Of a DNA stretch of 64,000 nt, positions 16,960 to 26,251 are shown piece by piece. Positions within the stretch are counted from its first letter, which is position 1. Each line of letters starts with the position of its first letter. Position numbers and translations under genes: made by a program. Where the stretch lies: NCBI GenBank assembly GCA_021325235.1, contig JAJPHN010000015.1, positions 1-64,000 on the forward strand, read 5' to 3'. The notes under the pieces were generated by a model. The model was not told the origin of the DNA. It saw only the letters and a list, made by a program, of their open reading frames with translations, and made no database searches. This DNA is from Terriglobia bacterium. Its GTDB lineage: Bacteria > Acidobacteriota > Terriglobia > Bryobacterales > Bryobacteraceae.

Positions 16960-18402
16960 TTAGTGGCCGGTGAAGGGGGTGGATGGTGCGCCGAGCGAAT
17001 CGGCGTTGGCCAGCCTCGGCCAGCGCAGGCCATAGAACGCGACCACCAGGAAACAGAGGGCTGGAACGATGAAGCCGCGCGACATATCGAACTTGTCCGC
17101 AACCAAGCCCATCAGTTTGGGAAGGATGGCGCCGCCCATGATCGCCATCACGATGAATGCCGACGCTTTCTTGGCGTGTACGCCGAGACCGAAAATGCCG
17201 AGCGCAAAAATCGTCGGGAACATGATCGACATGAAGAAATAGGCGAGGAAAATGCACGCGACCGATAACCAGCCGAGTTTCAGGAAGATGATCAGACATG
17301 CGAGCACGTTGGCGATGCCATAGAAGGCGAGCACGCGATGCGCGGCAAACTTCTTCACGAGGCCGGAGCCTGTAAAACGGCCAATGAGAAAGCAAACGAG
17401 TCCAAGCGAAGCCAGATTGGAAGCGCCTTTGTTGCTGATGGCGAACACGCCATTGCGATTCTCGAACCAGCCGCTGAGCCAGCTGCTGAGAATGCCGGCG
17501 TGGGAAGAGAGATTGTCGAGAGCGGCGACCCAGGAAGCGTGAATCGCCGGAACTTCCGACGTCATGTAGTTGATGAAGAAGCTGAAGATTCCAGCCTGAG
17601 CCGCGACGTAAAAGAATTGCGCAGCAACCGCCACGACGAAGTGCTTGTGCGACCAGATGGAGTGCGAAACGCCGGGATCGTTGGTGTCGAGCTGGTAATC
17701 GTCTTCGGAGGCGATATCGGGCACGTTGGCGAAAAAGAAAACCGCGGCGAGCACCAGCACCACGATGCCGATGAACATGTACGGGATGTAGAGCGTCTGG
17801 CTCCCGGTGCTGCGGCCGGAGGCATCGGTTGAATAGAAATACATGCCTCCGATGATGGGGCCGAGAATCCAGCCGACGCCGTTGGTAGACTGCGCGAGGT
17901 TGATACGCGTGGCGGCATAGCGCTGGTCGCCCAGCACGGTCGTATATGGGTTGGCGATGGTCTCGAGAAAGGTGAGCCCGGTCGCGATGATGCAGACCCC
18001 GGCGAGGAAGGCGATGAATGCCGTATCGGCGGAGACGCTGCCGGTATGAACGAGATCGTTGATGCGGGTAGCGGGAATGAACCAGAAGCCACCGGCTGCC
18101 ACCAGCAGTAAGCCGACGATAATGCCGCCTTTGTAGCCGAGTTTGCGCGCGAGCCAGCCGGCCGGAAGCGACATCAGAAAGTAGCCGAGATAATGGGCAA
18201 ACTGCACCCAGGCCGACTGCGCTTTGTTGAGGTGAAGCTCGTCCTGAAAGTGCTTATCCATCACGTCGATCATGCCGTTGCAGACGCCCCACAAAAAAAA
18301 GAGCGAGGTGACCAGAAGGAAGGTGAAGGCAAGGTTGCGGCCGTTGCGGGTGAAAAGTCCGCCCCGCTCGGCAGCGGCGGTTCGCGAGATTGCTTCCGGC
18401 AT
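16960..18402 (-). CDS. fucP: FucP-type sugar:H+ symporter (MFS)
   Basis: 480 residues with twelve membrane helices. The motif FFLWGVCNGMIDVMDKHFQD in helix 1, QFAHYLGYFLMSLPAGWLARK and FLETIANPYTTVLG are characteristic of the FucP/GluP group of major facilitator sugar transporters (L-fucose, glucose/galactose, N-acetylglucosamine). It imports a sugar with protons across the inner membrane. No fucose catabolic gene is adjacent, so the exact sugar is open. The gene stands between the YCII pair and the sensor kinase, all on the minus strand. Confidence 0.85.
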   Translation of the reverse strand: MPEAISRTAAAERGGLFTRNGRNLAFTFLLVTSLFFLWGVCNGMIDVMDKHFQDELHLNKAQSAWVQFAHYLGYFLMSLPAGWLARKLGYKGGIIVGLLLVAAGGFWFIPATRINDLVHTGSVSADTAFIAFLAGVCIIATGLTFLETIANPYTTVLGDQRYAATRINLAQSTNGVGWILGPIIGGMYFYSTDASGRSTGSQTLYIPYMFIGIVVLVLAAVFFFANVPDIASEDDYQLDTNDPGVSHSIWSHKHFVVAVAAQFFYVAAQAGIFSFFINYMTSEVPAIHASWVAALDNLSSHAGILSSWLSGWFENRNGVFAISNKGASNLASLGLVCFLIGRFTGSGLVKKFAAHRVLAFYGIANVLACLIIFLKLGWLSVACIFLAYFFMSIMFPTIFALGIFGLGVHAKKASAFIVMAIMGGAILPKLMGLVADKFDMSRGFIVPALCFLVVAFYGLRWPRLANADSLGAPSTPFTGH

Positions 18403-18449
18403 GAACCTAAATCTATCTCATGCAGTGAACGCGGAATGGAGAACGTCGC

Positions 18450-19781
18450 TTACGCCGCGAGCGGGAGCGAGACTTGGAAGACGCATCCGCCGGCTGGTTT
18501 ACTCTGCAATTCGATCGAGGCATTGTGGCGCTCGATAATGGCCTGGGCGATTGCCAGACCGAGCCCGAAACCACCGGAGTCCTTGCTACGGGAGCTATCG
18601 ACACGAAAGAAGCGCTGAAAGACGCGACTGCGCGCTTCCTCCGGAATTCCGATTCCGGAGTCCTCGACGCGCAGCGTGACGCGGTCGTTCTCGTGCTCCA
18701 GGGCAACACGAATAGCGCCTCCGGCCGGCGTGTACTTAATGGCGTTATCGAGCAGAATGACCAGCATGCGCCGCAGGTCGGCCGCGCGTCCGGCAACTCT
18801 GATCGATGCGGGCGGAAGCGCGCACTCGAGCCTGATCTCTTTAGCGGCGGATAAGGGCGCCAGATCCGAGCAGACGTTGTCGACCAGAGTTCTGAGCTCC
18901 ACCAGCTCGAGCGTGGGAACGTCTTCTTCGGCGTCTGCGCGCGCTAAGAACAGCAGGTCTTCGATGAGCTGCGTCATGCTCTCCGACTCGCGCTGGATTT
19001 TTTCGAGTGCGGCCCTGTACTCGGCTTCGGGCCGTGGTTTGCGCAGGGCGTTCTCGGCCGCCAGGCGAATTATTGCGACCGGTGTGCGCAGTTCGTGCGA
19101 TGCGTCGGCGGTGAAGCGTGAGATGCGCGTGACGGCCGCCTCCAGACGCGCCAGCATGCCGTTCCAGGTTTCGGTAAGGCGCTGCAGTTCGTCGCGTGTT
19201 GCGGGAACCTCCAGGCGTGCCGAAAGGTTGCGGACGCCAATGGTGCGTGCGCGTTCGGTGATGCGATCGACCGGGGCCAGGGCTTTCCCGCTCAGCCAGT
19301 ATCCGCCGCCCGCCGCGACCATGACGAAGACCGGCACCGCGAGAGCGAGCAACCAGCCGAGAAGCGAAACGGCGTGTGCTGCGGATTGATCGGATACTGC
19401 CAGCTCGGCGCGGACCGGACCGCGCTCAAGGGCGATGCTGCGGGTAGTGGTCAGCTCATGCTTGTGCTTCCAGCGCCGCCGCCCGTTGTTGTACAACACT
19501 CTGCCGCTCGCGTCGAAGACGGTGAGCACGTGTTCCTGCGGCATCGATTTTGAGAACTCGTCCATTTCGTGGATGAGATTCGGCGCGTGACCGCGCTCTT
19601 CGATGTGCAGATATTCTTCGAAGCCGCGCGCCTGATTTTCGAGCGCCGTTTGCAGATCGGTATAGAGCAGATGGCGCAGAGTGAGCCAGACAAACAGGCT
19701 AAAGGCGATCAGGCCGAGCGACAGCACGGCGGTGTACCACACAGTTAGGCGGGTGCGGACCGGCAGCTCGCGCAAATTCAT
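18450..19781 (-). CDS. Sensor histidine kinase (HAMP-HisKA-HATPase)
   Basis: 443 residues. Transmembrane helix 1 is at about 14-36, a periplasmic sensor region at 40-140 and helix 2 at about 142-162. These are followed by a HAMP linker, HisKA with His229 in SHELRTPVAIIRLAAENAL, and an ATPase domain with NAIKYTPAGG, VEDSGIGIPEEA and GFGLGLAIAQAI. The layout is that of CusS/heavy-metal-type sensor kinases. Its start overlaps the response regulator stop by four bases. The partner efflux operon is transcribed divergently from the regulator, so it is the likely target. Confidence 0.92.
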   Translation of the reverse strand: MNLRELPVRTRLTVWYTAVLSLGLIAFSLFVWLTLRHLLYTDLQTALENQARGFEEYLHIEERGHAPNLIHEMDEFSKSMPQEHVLTVFDASGRVLYNNGRRRWKHKHELTTTRSIALERGPVRAELAVSDQSAAHAVSLLGWLLALAVPVFVMVAAGGGYWLSGKALAPVDRITERARTIGVRNLSARLEVPATRDELQRLTETWNGMLARLEAAVTRISRFTADASHELRTPVAIIRLAAENALRKPRPEAEYRAALEKIQRESESMTQLIEDLLFLARADAEEDVPTLELVELRTLVDNVCSDLAPLSAAKEIRLECALPPASIRVAGRAADLRRMLVILLDNAIKYTPAGGAIRVALEHENDRVTLRVEDSGIGIPEEARSRVFQRFFRVDSSRSKDSGGFGLGLAIAQAIIERHNASIELQSKPAGGCVFQVSLPLAA

Positions 19782-20452
19782 TCGCCCTCCTCGAGAGCGT
19801 AGCCGACCCCGCGCACGGTACGAATGAGGCGGGGCATGCCGGGCGCTTCGATCTTGTTGCGCAGGAGGCGAATGAAGGCATCGAGCGTGTTCTCCTCGAT
19901 ATCGGCGTCGTAGCCCCAGACGGCTTCGACTATGGCGCTGCGCGAAAGCACCCGGCCCTTGTTGCGAAGCAGCAGCTCGAGAAGACTATATTCGCGGCGG
20001 GTAAGAGCGATCAAGCGGCCAGCGCGAGTGACACGGCGCGTGGAGGTATTGAGCACTAACCCGCCGGCCTCGATCGATACAGAACGGGGAATATCGCCGC
20101 GGCGGCTGACGGCTCGCACACGCGCTAGAAAAACGTCCAGCGAGAAGGGCTTGGTCAGGTAGTCGTCGGCTCCGGCATCGAGAGCACGGACGATGTCGCG
20201 CGGGGTGTCGCGTGCGGTCAGAATCAGAAGCGGTGTCTGGATGCGGGCTTTCCTGAGCTGGCGCGCGACTTCAAATCCGTCCATACCCGGCAGCATGATA
20301 TCGAGCACGATCAGATCGAAACGGCCGGCCAGCGCGGTGGAGAGCGCGTCGTTGCCGTTGACGGCGAGAGTGACGATGTGGCCTTCGTCGCTGAGAGCGG
20401 AATGCAGAAGTCCCGCCATGGAGGGTTCGTCTTCGACGGCCAGGATATGCAT
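19778..20452 (-). CDS. OmpR-family response regulator
   Basis: 224 residues: a receiver domain (1-115) with acidic pocket EDE at 7-9 and phospho-acceptor Asp51 in DLIVLDIMLPGMDG, and a C-terminal winged-helix domain (about 125-222; LTRREYSLLELLLRNKGRVL, VRGVGYALE). It is phosphorylated by the cotranscribed sensor kinase. The divergent efflux operon has a direct repeat with 11-bp period in its upstream region that would suit binding of this protein family. Confidence 0.94.
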   Translation of the reverse strand: MHILAVEDEPSMAGLLHSALSDEGHIVTLAVNGNDALSTALAGRFDLIVLDIMLPGMDGFEVARQLRKARIQTPLLILTARDTPRDIVRALDAGADDYLTKPFSLDVFLARVRAVSRRGDIPRSVSIEAGGLVLNTSTRRVTRAGRLIALTRREYSLLELLLRNKGRVLSRSAIVEAVWGYDADIEENTLDAFIRLLRNKIEAPGMPRLIRTVRGVGYALEEGE

Positions 20453-20508
20453 AACGGTCGGAACTCCTATTTTCGCGAGTTGAAGCCGAAGCCGTGGGGG
20501 CGCGTCAC

Positions 20509-20527
20509 TTTTCAGGATTTTTTCAGG
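20509..20527. promoter_or_regulatory. Direct repeat with 11-bp period, candidate response-regulator box
   Basis: TTTTCAGG occurs at 20509-20516 and again at 20520-20527, spaced one helical turn apart, between the response regulator start and the efflux operon. OmpR/PhoB-type regulators bind such head-to-tail repeats. This also argues that the TolC-like gene starts downstream of it. Confidence 0.45.
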
Positions 20528-20550
20528 CGTTGTTGCTCCAATGGAAGCGA

Positions 20551-21879
20551 TTGCCCAAAAAGCTAGCTCTCAGTCTGCTCGCTCTGGCAGCAACGGCGAG
20601 CGCTCAGACGATCACGATTACTCTAAACGATGCGATTGCGCGCGCGGAAAAGTACGGGATGCAGATTCAAACGGCCAATATCGCTGCCCAGCTCGCGCAT
20701 GAGGATAAGAAGCAGGCCAACGCAGCGACTCTTCCTTCTGCAAACCTGCTGAACCAGTTTATTTATACGGAGGGGAACGGCACTCCATCCGGTGTCTTCG
20801 TGGCCAACGACGGGGTGCACGTTTACAACGAGCAGATTCAGGCACACGAAGAGCTGCTTTCGCTGGCGCGCCGCGGCGAAGTGCGGATGGCGGCGGCGGC
20901 CGAAGCAGTGGCCAGGGCGAAAGCAGATGTGGCGGCGCGCGGGCTGCGCAGCACCGTCGTTCAGGACTATTTCGCCATCGTTTCGGCTGAACGCAAACTG
21001 CGCAACGCGGAGCGCAGCCTGGACGAAGCGCGGCAGTTTGTGGATATCACGCAGAAGCAGCAGCAAGGCGGAGAAGCGGCGCGCGCCGATGTGATCAAGG
21101 CGCAGATTCAGCAGCAGCAGCGCGAGCGCGATGTACAGGATGCGCGGCTGGGCGAGCAGAAAGCAAAGATTGCGCTGGCGGTTCTGATCTTCCCCACGCT
21201 GCAGATCGATTATGCCGTAGTGGACGATCTGGCTCAGGTCGGGTTGCTTCCGCCCGAGCCCGAAGCAGCGGCACAGGCGCGCGCCAGCAATCCCGACCTG
21301 CGAGCCACACGCGAAGCGCTGAACCAGGCGAAGATCGGAGTAAGTGTGGCGCGCTACGCATATCTGCCATCGCTCGGGCTCGACGTCTTCTACGGCATCG
21401 ACGCCAACCAGTTTGCGTTTCGCAGCGCCAACGCAGAAGATACGGGCCGCAGCACGTTGCCGCATTTCGAGATACCGTATCGCCAGAACCTGGGCTATTC
21501 GGCCATGGCGACGCTCAATATCCCGCTCTGGAACTGGGGCTCGATTCACAGCAAAGTGAAGCAGGCGCAGCTGAAGGAAGAACAGGCTGAGCTGGATCTG
21601 TCGACCACACAAAAGCAGGTACAGGCCGACCTCGCCACTGCCTACCAGGAAGCGAAAGCGGCGCTGGCGCAAATCGAATCACTGCGCTCTTCGTCGGATC
21701 TGGCGAACGAGAGTCTGCGGCTGACGGTGCTGCGTTATAAGGCCGGCGAAGCGACGACGCTCGAAGTGGTGGATGCGCAAACGACTGCCAACGCAGCGCG
21801 CGGCGCGTATGACGATGGCCTGGCGCGGTATCGAATTGCGCTCGAGAATCTGAAGACCCTGACAGGAAACGTGCAGTGA
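20551..21879 (+). CDS. TolC-family outer membrane efflux protein
   Basis: The outer membrane channel of a tripartite efflux pump. From the TTG at 20551 (GGAAG five bases upstream) the protein has 442 residues and a proper signal peptide (LALSLLALAATASAQ). Long coiled-coil segments rich in Gln/Glu/Ala (for example HEELLSLARRGEVRMAAAAE and QQQRERDVQDARLGEQKAK) and the duplicated OEP layout fit TolC. A longer frame from GTG 20494 would put the signal peptide 20 residues in and cover the candidate regulator box. The stop overlaps the adaptor start (GTGA). Confidence 0.9.
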   Translation: MPKKLALSLLALAATASAQTITITLNDAIARAEKYGMQIQTANIAAQLAHEDKKQANAATLPSANLLNQFIYTEGNGTPSGVFVANDGVHVYNEQIQAHEELLSLARRGEVRMAAAAEAVARAKADVAARGLRSTVVQDYFAIVSAERKLRNAERSLDEARQFVDITQKQQQGGEAARADVIKAQIQQQQRERDVQDARLGEQKAKIALAVLIFPTLQIDYAVVDDLAQVGLLPPEPEAAAQARASNPDLRATREALNQAKIGVSVARYAYLPSLGLDVFYGIDANQFAFRSANAEDTGRSTLPHFEIPYRQNLGYSAMATLNIPLWNWGSIHSKVKQAQLKEEQAELDLSTTQKQVQADLATAYQEAKAALAQIESLRSSSDLANESLRLTVLRYKAGEATTLEVVDAQTTANAARGAYDDGLARYRIALENLKTLTGNVQ

Positions 21880-23153
21880 AGACATCGGCCTTGTTTTTCT
21901 TTGCCTCTGCCATCTGGCTCGCCAGTTGTTCGAAACCTTCCGAACAGGCCGCGCCGTCGGCAACTGACGAGGCTGCGGCTGCGCCCGTACAGGTTGAAAT
22001 CGCGAAACGGGCGGCGATGCATTCCTATGTCACGGCGGAAGGAGTGCTCTATCCGCTCAAGCAGGCGAACATCATGCCGAAGATTAGCGCGCCGGTTGCT
22101 CGGTTCTTGGTGCAGCGCGGAGACCACGTGCGCGAAGGACAGCTCGTAGCCGTTCTCGAAGACCGCGATCTGGTGGCATCGGCACAGGAGAGCAAGCAGC
22201 TTTACGATCAGGCACAGGCCAATTATCAGAACACGCGCGCAGCGGTGATGCCGGACGATCTGACAAAGGCGAAAGCAGACGCGCAGGCGGCGAAAGAAGC
22301 GCTGGATGCGGCTCAGCGGGTCTACGACAATCGCGTTGCGCTCTACAAAGAAGGCGCGCTGGCACAGAAACTGGTGGATGATGCGAAGGTCGCGCTCGTT
22401 TCGGCACGAAGCGCCTACGATACGGCCGAGCAGCATCTCGAATCGCTCCAGACGGTGGGGCGTACGGAGCAATTGAAAGGCGCGGAGGCGCAGGCAGCAG
22501 CCGCCAAAGCGCATTACGAGAGCGCGGCGGCGCAGGTTTCGTATGCGGAAGTGCGCAGCCCGATGACCGGCGTGGTTTCGGACCGGCCGCTGAACGTGGG
22601 GGAGATGGCGAGTGCGGGTTCGGCGCTGCTGTCGGTCGTGGATCTCTCCCATGTAGTGGCGCGCGCCAGCATTCCGGTGGCAGAAGCGGCACTCATCGCA
22701 AAAGGACGTCCGGCGACGATCAGCGGCGGCGGTGTTTCGCTCGATGGCAAGGTGACGGTGGTCAGTCCGGCAGTCGATCCGAACACTACGACGGTTCAGA
22801 TCTGGGTCGAGGCGGCCAATCCCGGCGAGAAGCTCAAACTCGGCTCGACGGTGCAGGTCTCGATTGATGCGGGTGAGGTGCCGGATGCGGTGGTTATACC
22901 AGCCGACGCACTGCTCTCCTCAGACGAAGGCGGCGACAAGGTGATGATCGCCGGCGCGGACGGCCGTTCGCACGAACGCGCGGTTAAGGTCGGTATTCGC
23001 TCGGGCGATGATGTGCAGATATTGAGCGGAGTCAAACCCGGTGAGCAGGTGATCACCGTGGGTGCGCTTGGCCTCGACGACAAGGTCAAAATCGAGATCA
23101 CGAAACCGGGCGCGGAGGGTGGCGACAAGGACGCGGGAGATAAAGACAAGTGA
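21876..23153 (+). CDS. RND efflux periplasmic adaptor lipoprotein (MFP/HlyD family)
   Basis: 425 residues starting with GTG at 21876, overlapping the TolC-gene stop by four bases. The N-terminus ends in the lipobox LASC (Cys18), so it is anchored in the inner membrane facing the periplasm. Beta-barrel and lipoyl parts (VQVEIAKRAAMHSYVTAEGV; VRSPMTGVVSDRPLNVGEMA) flank a long alpha-helical hairpin (about 95-205). It bridges the RND pump to the outer membrane channel. The C-terminal tail is unusually rich in Lys/Asp/Gly. Confidence 0.92.
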   Translation: MKTSALFFFASAIWLASCSKPSEQAAPSATDEAAAAPVQVEIAKRAAMHSYVTAEGVLYPLKQANIMPKISAPVARFLVQRGDHVREGQLVAVLEDRDLVASAQESKQLYDQAQANYQNTRAAVMPDDLTKAKADAQAAKEALDAAQRVYDNRVALYKEGALAQKLVDDAKVALVSARSAYDTAEQHLESLQTVGRTEQLKGAEAQAAAAKAHYESAAAQVSYAEVRSPMTGVVSDRPLNVGEMASAGSALLSVVDLSHVVARASIPVAEAALIAKGRPATISGGGVSLDGKVTVVSPAVDPNTTTVQIWVEAANPGEKLKLGSTVQVSIDAGEVPDAVVIPADALLSSDEGGDKVMIAGADGRSHERAVKVGIRSGDDVQILSGVKPGEQVITVGALGLDDKVKIEITKPGAEGGDKDAGDKDK

Positions 23154-26100
23154 GCGTGCTCTCACCCGCCCCGCCAGTGAACGAAATCGAAGAAGGCTCC
23201 GGTCATTGGACCGCGCGTTTTCTTAAATCGATCCTCTTCATCATCGTCGCGCTGGGAGCGCTCGGCGTTTATCTGGCGCTCCGAATTCCCATCGCGGTCT
23301 TTCCGCAAACCAATTTTCCGCGTATTGTGATCGCGGTCGATAACGGCGTCATGCCCATCGATCAGATGCAGGTGGTGATCACACGGCCAATCGAGGAAGC
23401 GGTGAACGCCGTTCCGGGGCTGGATCATGTGCTCTCCATTACGAGCCGCGGATCGGCCGAAGTGGATCTGTTTTTCAACTGGAATGTGGACATGTTCCAG
23501 ACGCTGCAGTACGTGAATGCCGCGATCGCCCGCATCCAGCCGACTTTGCCCAACACGGCCAGCATCAACACCAATCGGCTGACATTCGCGGCGTTCCCAA
23601 TCATGGGCTACAGCATGACGTCCTACACGCTGCCGCAAACCAAGCTATGGCAGCTTGCGACGTACACCGTGAAGCCGCAGATCAATCGGCTGCCGGGCGT
23701 CTCCACGGTGGTGATTCAGGGAGGCCAGGAACCTGAGTTCGAGATTCAGCCGGATCCGGGCAAGCTGGTCGAATCACAGATCACCGTCCCAAATCTTCTC
23801 GATGCCATCGCCCGCAGCAACATCATTGATTCGCCTGGACTGGTGGAGCACAATCATCAACTGGTCCTGAGTCTCGTCAGCGGGCAGGTGCACAGTGCTG
23901 CCGATATCGGCGCAATCGTGGCCAAAACCACAGCCGGCGGAACTCCGATCCGGATTCGCGATATCGCCACCGTCGCTCCGTCGGTAAAGCCGGTTTATAC
24001 GATCGTGACGGCCAACGGCAAACCCGCGGTTCTGCTGAATATCTACCGGCAACCCGACAGCAACACCGTCGCGGTTGCCGATGCGGTGCACCGCGGCATG
24101 GAAAACCTGGCGCACAGGCTTCCGGCTGGTATCAAAATCGAGCCATTCTACGACCAATCGAGTCTGGTGAGCGCATCGATGAAGAGCGTGCGCGACGCGA
24201 TTCTGATCGGTGTCATTCTCGCAGCAGTCATTCTGGTGCTGTTCCTGCGCGACTGGGGCACCTCGGTCGTCGCCGGACTCGTGATTCCGGTCACGATGGC
24301 GATTACGTTTATCGTGCTCAAAGCGATCGGCCAGAGTTTCAACCTGATGACGCTCGGCGGACTGGCGGCCGCGGTCGGCCTCGTGATCGACGATGCGATT
24401 GTCGTGGTCGAGAACATCGTCCTGCATCGCGAAGCGGGCCAGACGCGCGCCGAAGCGATCCGCCGGGCGATCCGCGAGATACGAGTTCCGCTGCTGGGCT
24501 CGACGATTACACCAATCGTTGTTTTTCTGCCGCTGATCACGATTACTGGCGTCACGGGCACGTTTTTCCGTGCGCTCGCGATTACGGTTGCCGCGGCGCT
24601 GCTGACTTCGCTCGCGCTGGCGCTCACCTGGACGCCTGCCTTGAGCCATCTGCTGCTGCGTTCGCGCCCGGGCAGCGGTTCCGCGCGGACACCGGAAAAC
24701 GGCCGCATCATGACCCGGCTTGTATCGTGGTATGAACATGCCGTGAAGGCCGCGCTCGCACGGCCCGTGCTGCTGATTGCCAGCTGCGCTGCGCTGGTTC
24801 TGGTCTCGTTCTTCTGCTATCGCGGGCTCGGCACCGACCTGCTGCCCTCGATGGACGAGGGCGGCTTCGTGCTGGATTACCTGATGCCTGCGGGCTCGTC
24901 GCTGGCCGATACGAACCGCGTGCTGACCGGAGTCGAGAAGATTCTGCACAGCATACCGGAAGTGGCAAGCACGTCGCGCCGCACCGGGCTGCAGCTTGGG
25001 CTGGCAGCGGTAACGGAAGCGAATACGGGCGATATCTCGGTCCTGCTGAAAGACAAGCGCGATCGCGGTGTGGATGAGATCATCGCCGACATCCGCGACA
25101 AAGTGAATAAACAGTACCCGCAGCTGGACACCGATTTTCACCAGGTGCTGGAGGATATGATCGGCGATCTGACGGGTTCGCCCGAACCGATCGAGATCAA
25201 GCTGTTCTCGGAGAACTACGATCTGCTGAAGATCTGGGGTCCGCGGGTTGCGGATTCCATCAAAACCATACCGAGCGTCAAGGATGTCAAGAACGGGATC
25301 GAAGATGCAATCAGCGGTCCGGCGATTACGTTCAAAGTGGACGAGGGTGTGGCGGCACGCGCCGGCTTCACACCGCAGGAAATCGAACTCGATGCCAGCG
25401 CGATCTTCCAGGGCGAACCCGCGCCGGTTCCGATGGTGGTCAACAACCGCCCGTACACGCTGCGTGTCACGTTTCCGCCTGCCACACGCGCTTCGCTCGA
25501 CGCGATTCAAAACACGCTGCTTGTCAGTTCTACCGGTAAAGTCGCCACGCTCGGTACGCTGGCGACGATACAGAACGATCCGGGCCAGGCGGAGATCCGC
25601 CGCGAGAATCTACAGCGCGACGTGGCCGTAACCGGTCGCTTCGAGGGGATCAGCCTGGGCGGGGGCATGGCGCTTGTACAGCAGAAAGTGGCCGCGCTTC
25701 ATGTGCCGTCCGGGATCCGCGTGATCTATGGCGGAAGGTATCAGCAGCAGCAGCAATCGTTCCATGATCTGCTGTTTGTGCTCGCCGCGGCCATTGTGCT
25801 TCTTTTCATCGTGCTGCTGCTCGAATTCAGCAGCTTCGCCGCGCCGGTCGCTATTCTTTCATCCGCGCTGCTCTCGACTTCGGGCGTGTTCTTCGCGTTG
25901 CTGATCACGGGCGTAACTTTCAACATCTCCAGCTTCATGGGGCTGATCATGGTAGTCGGTATCGTCGCCAAGAACGGCATTTTGCTGCTCGACGCCGATC
26001 AGAAATTCCGCGCGGAGGGCGCCACTCCGCGCGAAGCGATGATTCAGGCCGGAGAGCGCCGGCTGCGACCGATTGTGATGACAGCGCTCGCCACCGTGGC

Positions 26101-26248
26101 CGGCATGATTCCGCTTTCGCTTGCTATCGGGGCGGGCTCGCAGATGCTTCAGCCGCTCGCGATCGCGGTGATCGGCGGCATTCTCGCCTCCATGGTGCTG
26201 TCGCTGTTAGTGACGCCCACGGTGCATTATCTGCTTGCCCGGAAATAG
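23150..26248 (+). CDS. RND efflux pump inner membrane subunit
   Basis: 1032 residues, the usual AcrB/MdtB length, with twelve membrane helices in two halves and two large periplasmic loops. GLVIDDAIVVVENI carries the proton-relay aspartate pair of helix 4 and VVGIVAKNGILLLDAD the lysine of helix 10. GTG start, four-base overlap with the adaptor gene. The two-component system next door looks metal-type, but the periplasmic methionine triad of copper/silver pumps was not identified, so the substrate is undecided between drugs/lipids and metal. Confidence 0.93.
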   Translation: MSVLSPAPPVNEIEEGSGHWTARFLKSILFIIVALGALGVYLALRIPIAVFPQTNFPRIVIAVDNGVMPIDQMQVVITRPIEEAVNAVPGLDHVLSITSRGSAEVDLFFNWNVDMFQTLQYVNAAIARIQPTLPNTASINTNRLTFAAFPIMGYSMTSYTLPQTKLWQLATYTVKPQINRLPGVSTVVIQGGQEPEFEIQPDPGKLVESQITVPNLLDAIARSNIIDSPGLVEHNHQLVLSLVSGQVHSAADIGAIVAKTTAGGTPIRIRDIATVAPSVKPVYTIVTANGKPAVLLNIYRQPDSNTVAVADAVHRGMENLAHRLPAGIKIEPFYDQSSLVSASMKSVRDAILIGVILAAVILVLFLRDWGTSVVAGLVIPVTMAITFIVLKAIGQSFNLMTLGGLAAAVGLVIDDAIVVVENIVLHREAGQTRAEAIRRAIREIRVPLLGSTITPIVVFLPLITITGVTGTFFRALAITVAAALLTSLALALTWTPALSHLLLRSRPGSGSARTPENGRIMTRLVSWYEHAVKAALARPVLLIASCAALVLVSFFCYRGLGTDLLPSMDEGGFVLDYLMPAGSSLADTNRVLTGVEKILHSIPEVASTSRRTGLQLGLAAVTEANTGDISVLLKDKRDRGVDEIIADIRDKVNKQYPQLDTDFHQVLEDMIGDLTGSPEPIEIKLFSENYDLLKIWGPRVADSIKTIPSVKDVKNGIEDAISGPAITFKVDEGVAARAGFTPQEIELDASAIFQGEPAPVPMVVNNRPYTLRVTFPPATRASLDAIQNTLLVSSTGKVATLGTLATIQNDPGQAEIRRENLQRDVAVTGRFEGISLGGGMALVQQKVAALHVPSGIRVIYGGRYQQQQQSFHDLLFVLAAAIVLLFIVLLLEFSSFAAPVAILSSALLSTSGVFFALLITGVTFNISSFMGLIMVVGIVAKNGILLLDADQKFRAEGATPREAMIQAGERRLRPIVMTALATVAGMIPLSLAIGAGSQMLQPLAIAVIGGILASMVLSLLVTPTVHYLLARK

Positions 26249-26251
26249 TCT

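Noticed and set aside
16092-17102. 336-codon frame extending upstream of the first YCII-like gene
   Set aside because: The extension runs through the second YCII-like gene in the wrong frame; the ATG at 16436 with the ATGA overlap is the natural start.
23774-25510. 578-codon open frame antisense to the RND pump gene
   Set aside because: It mirrors the real gene, its translation is Arg/Gln/His-rich without family features, and long antisense frames are common in GC-rich DNA.
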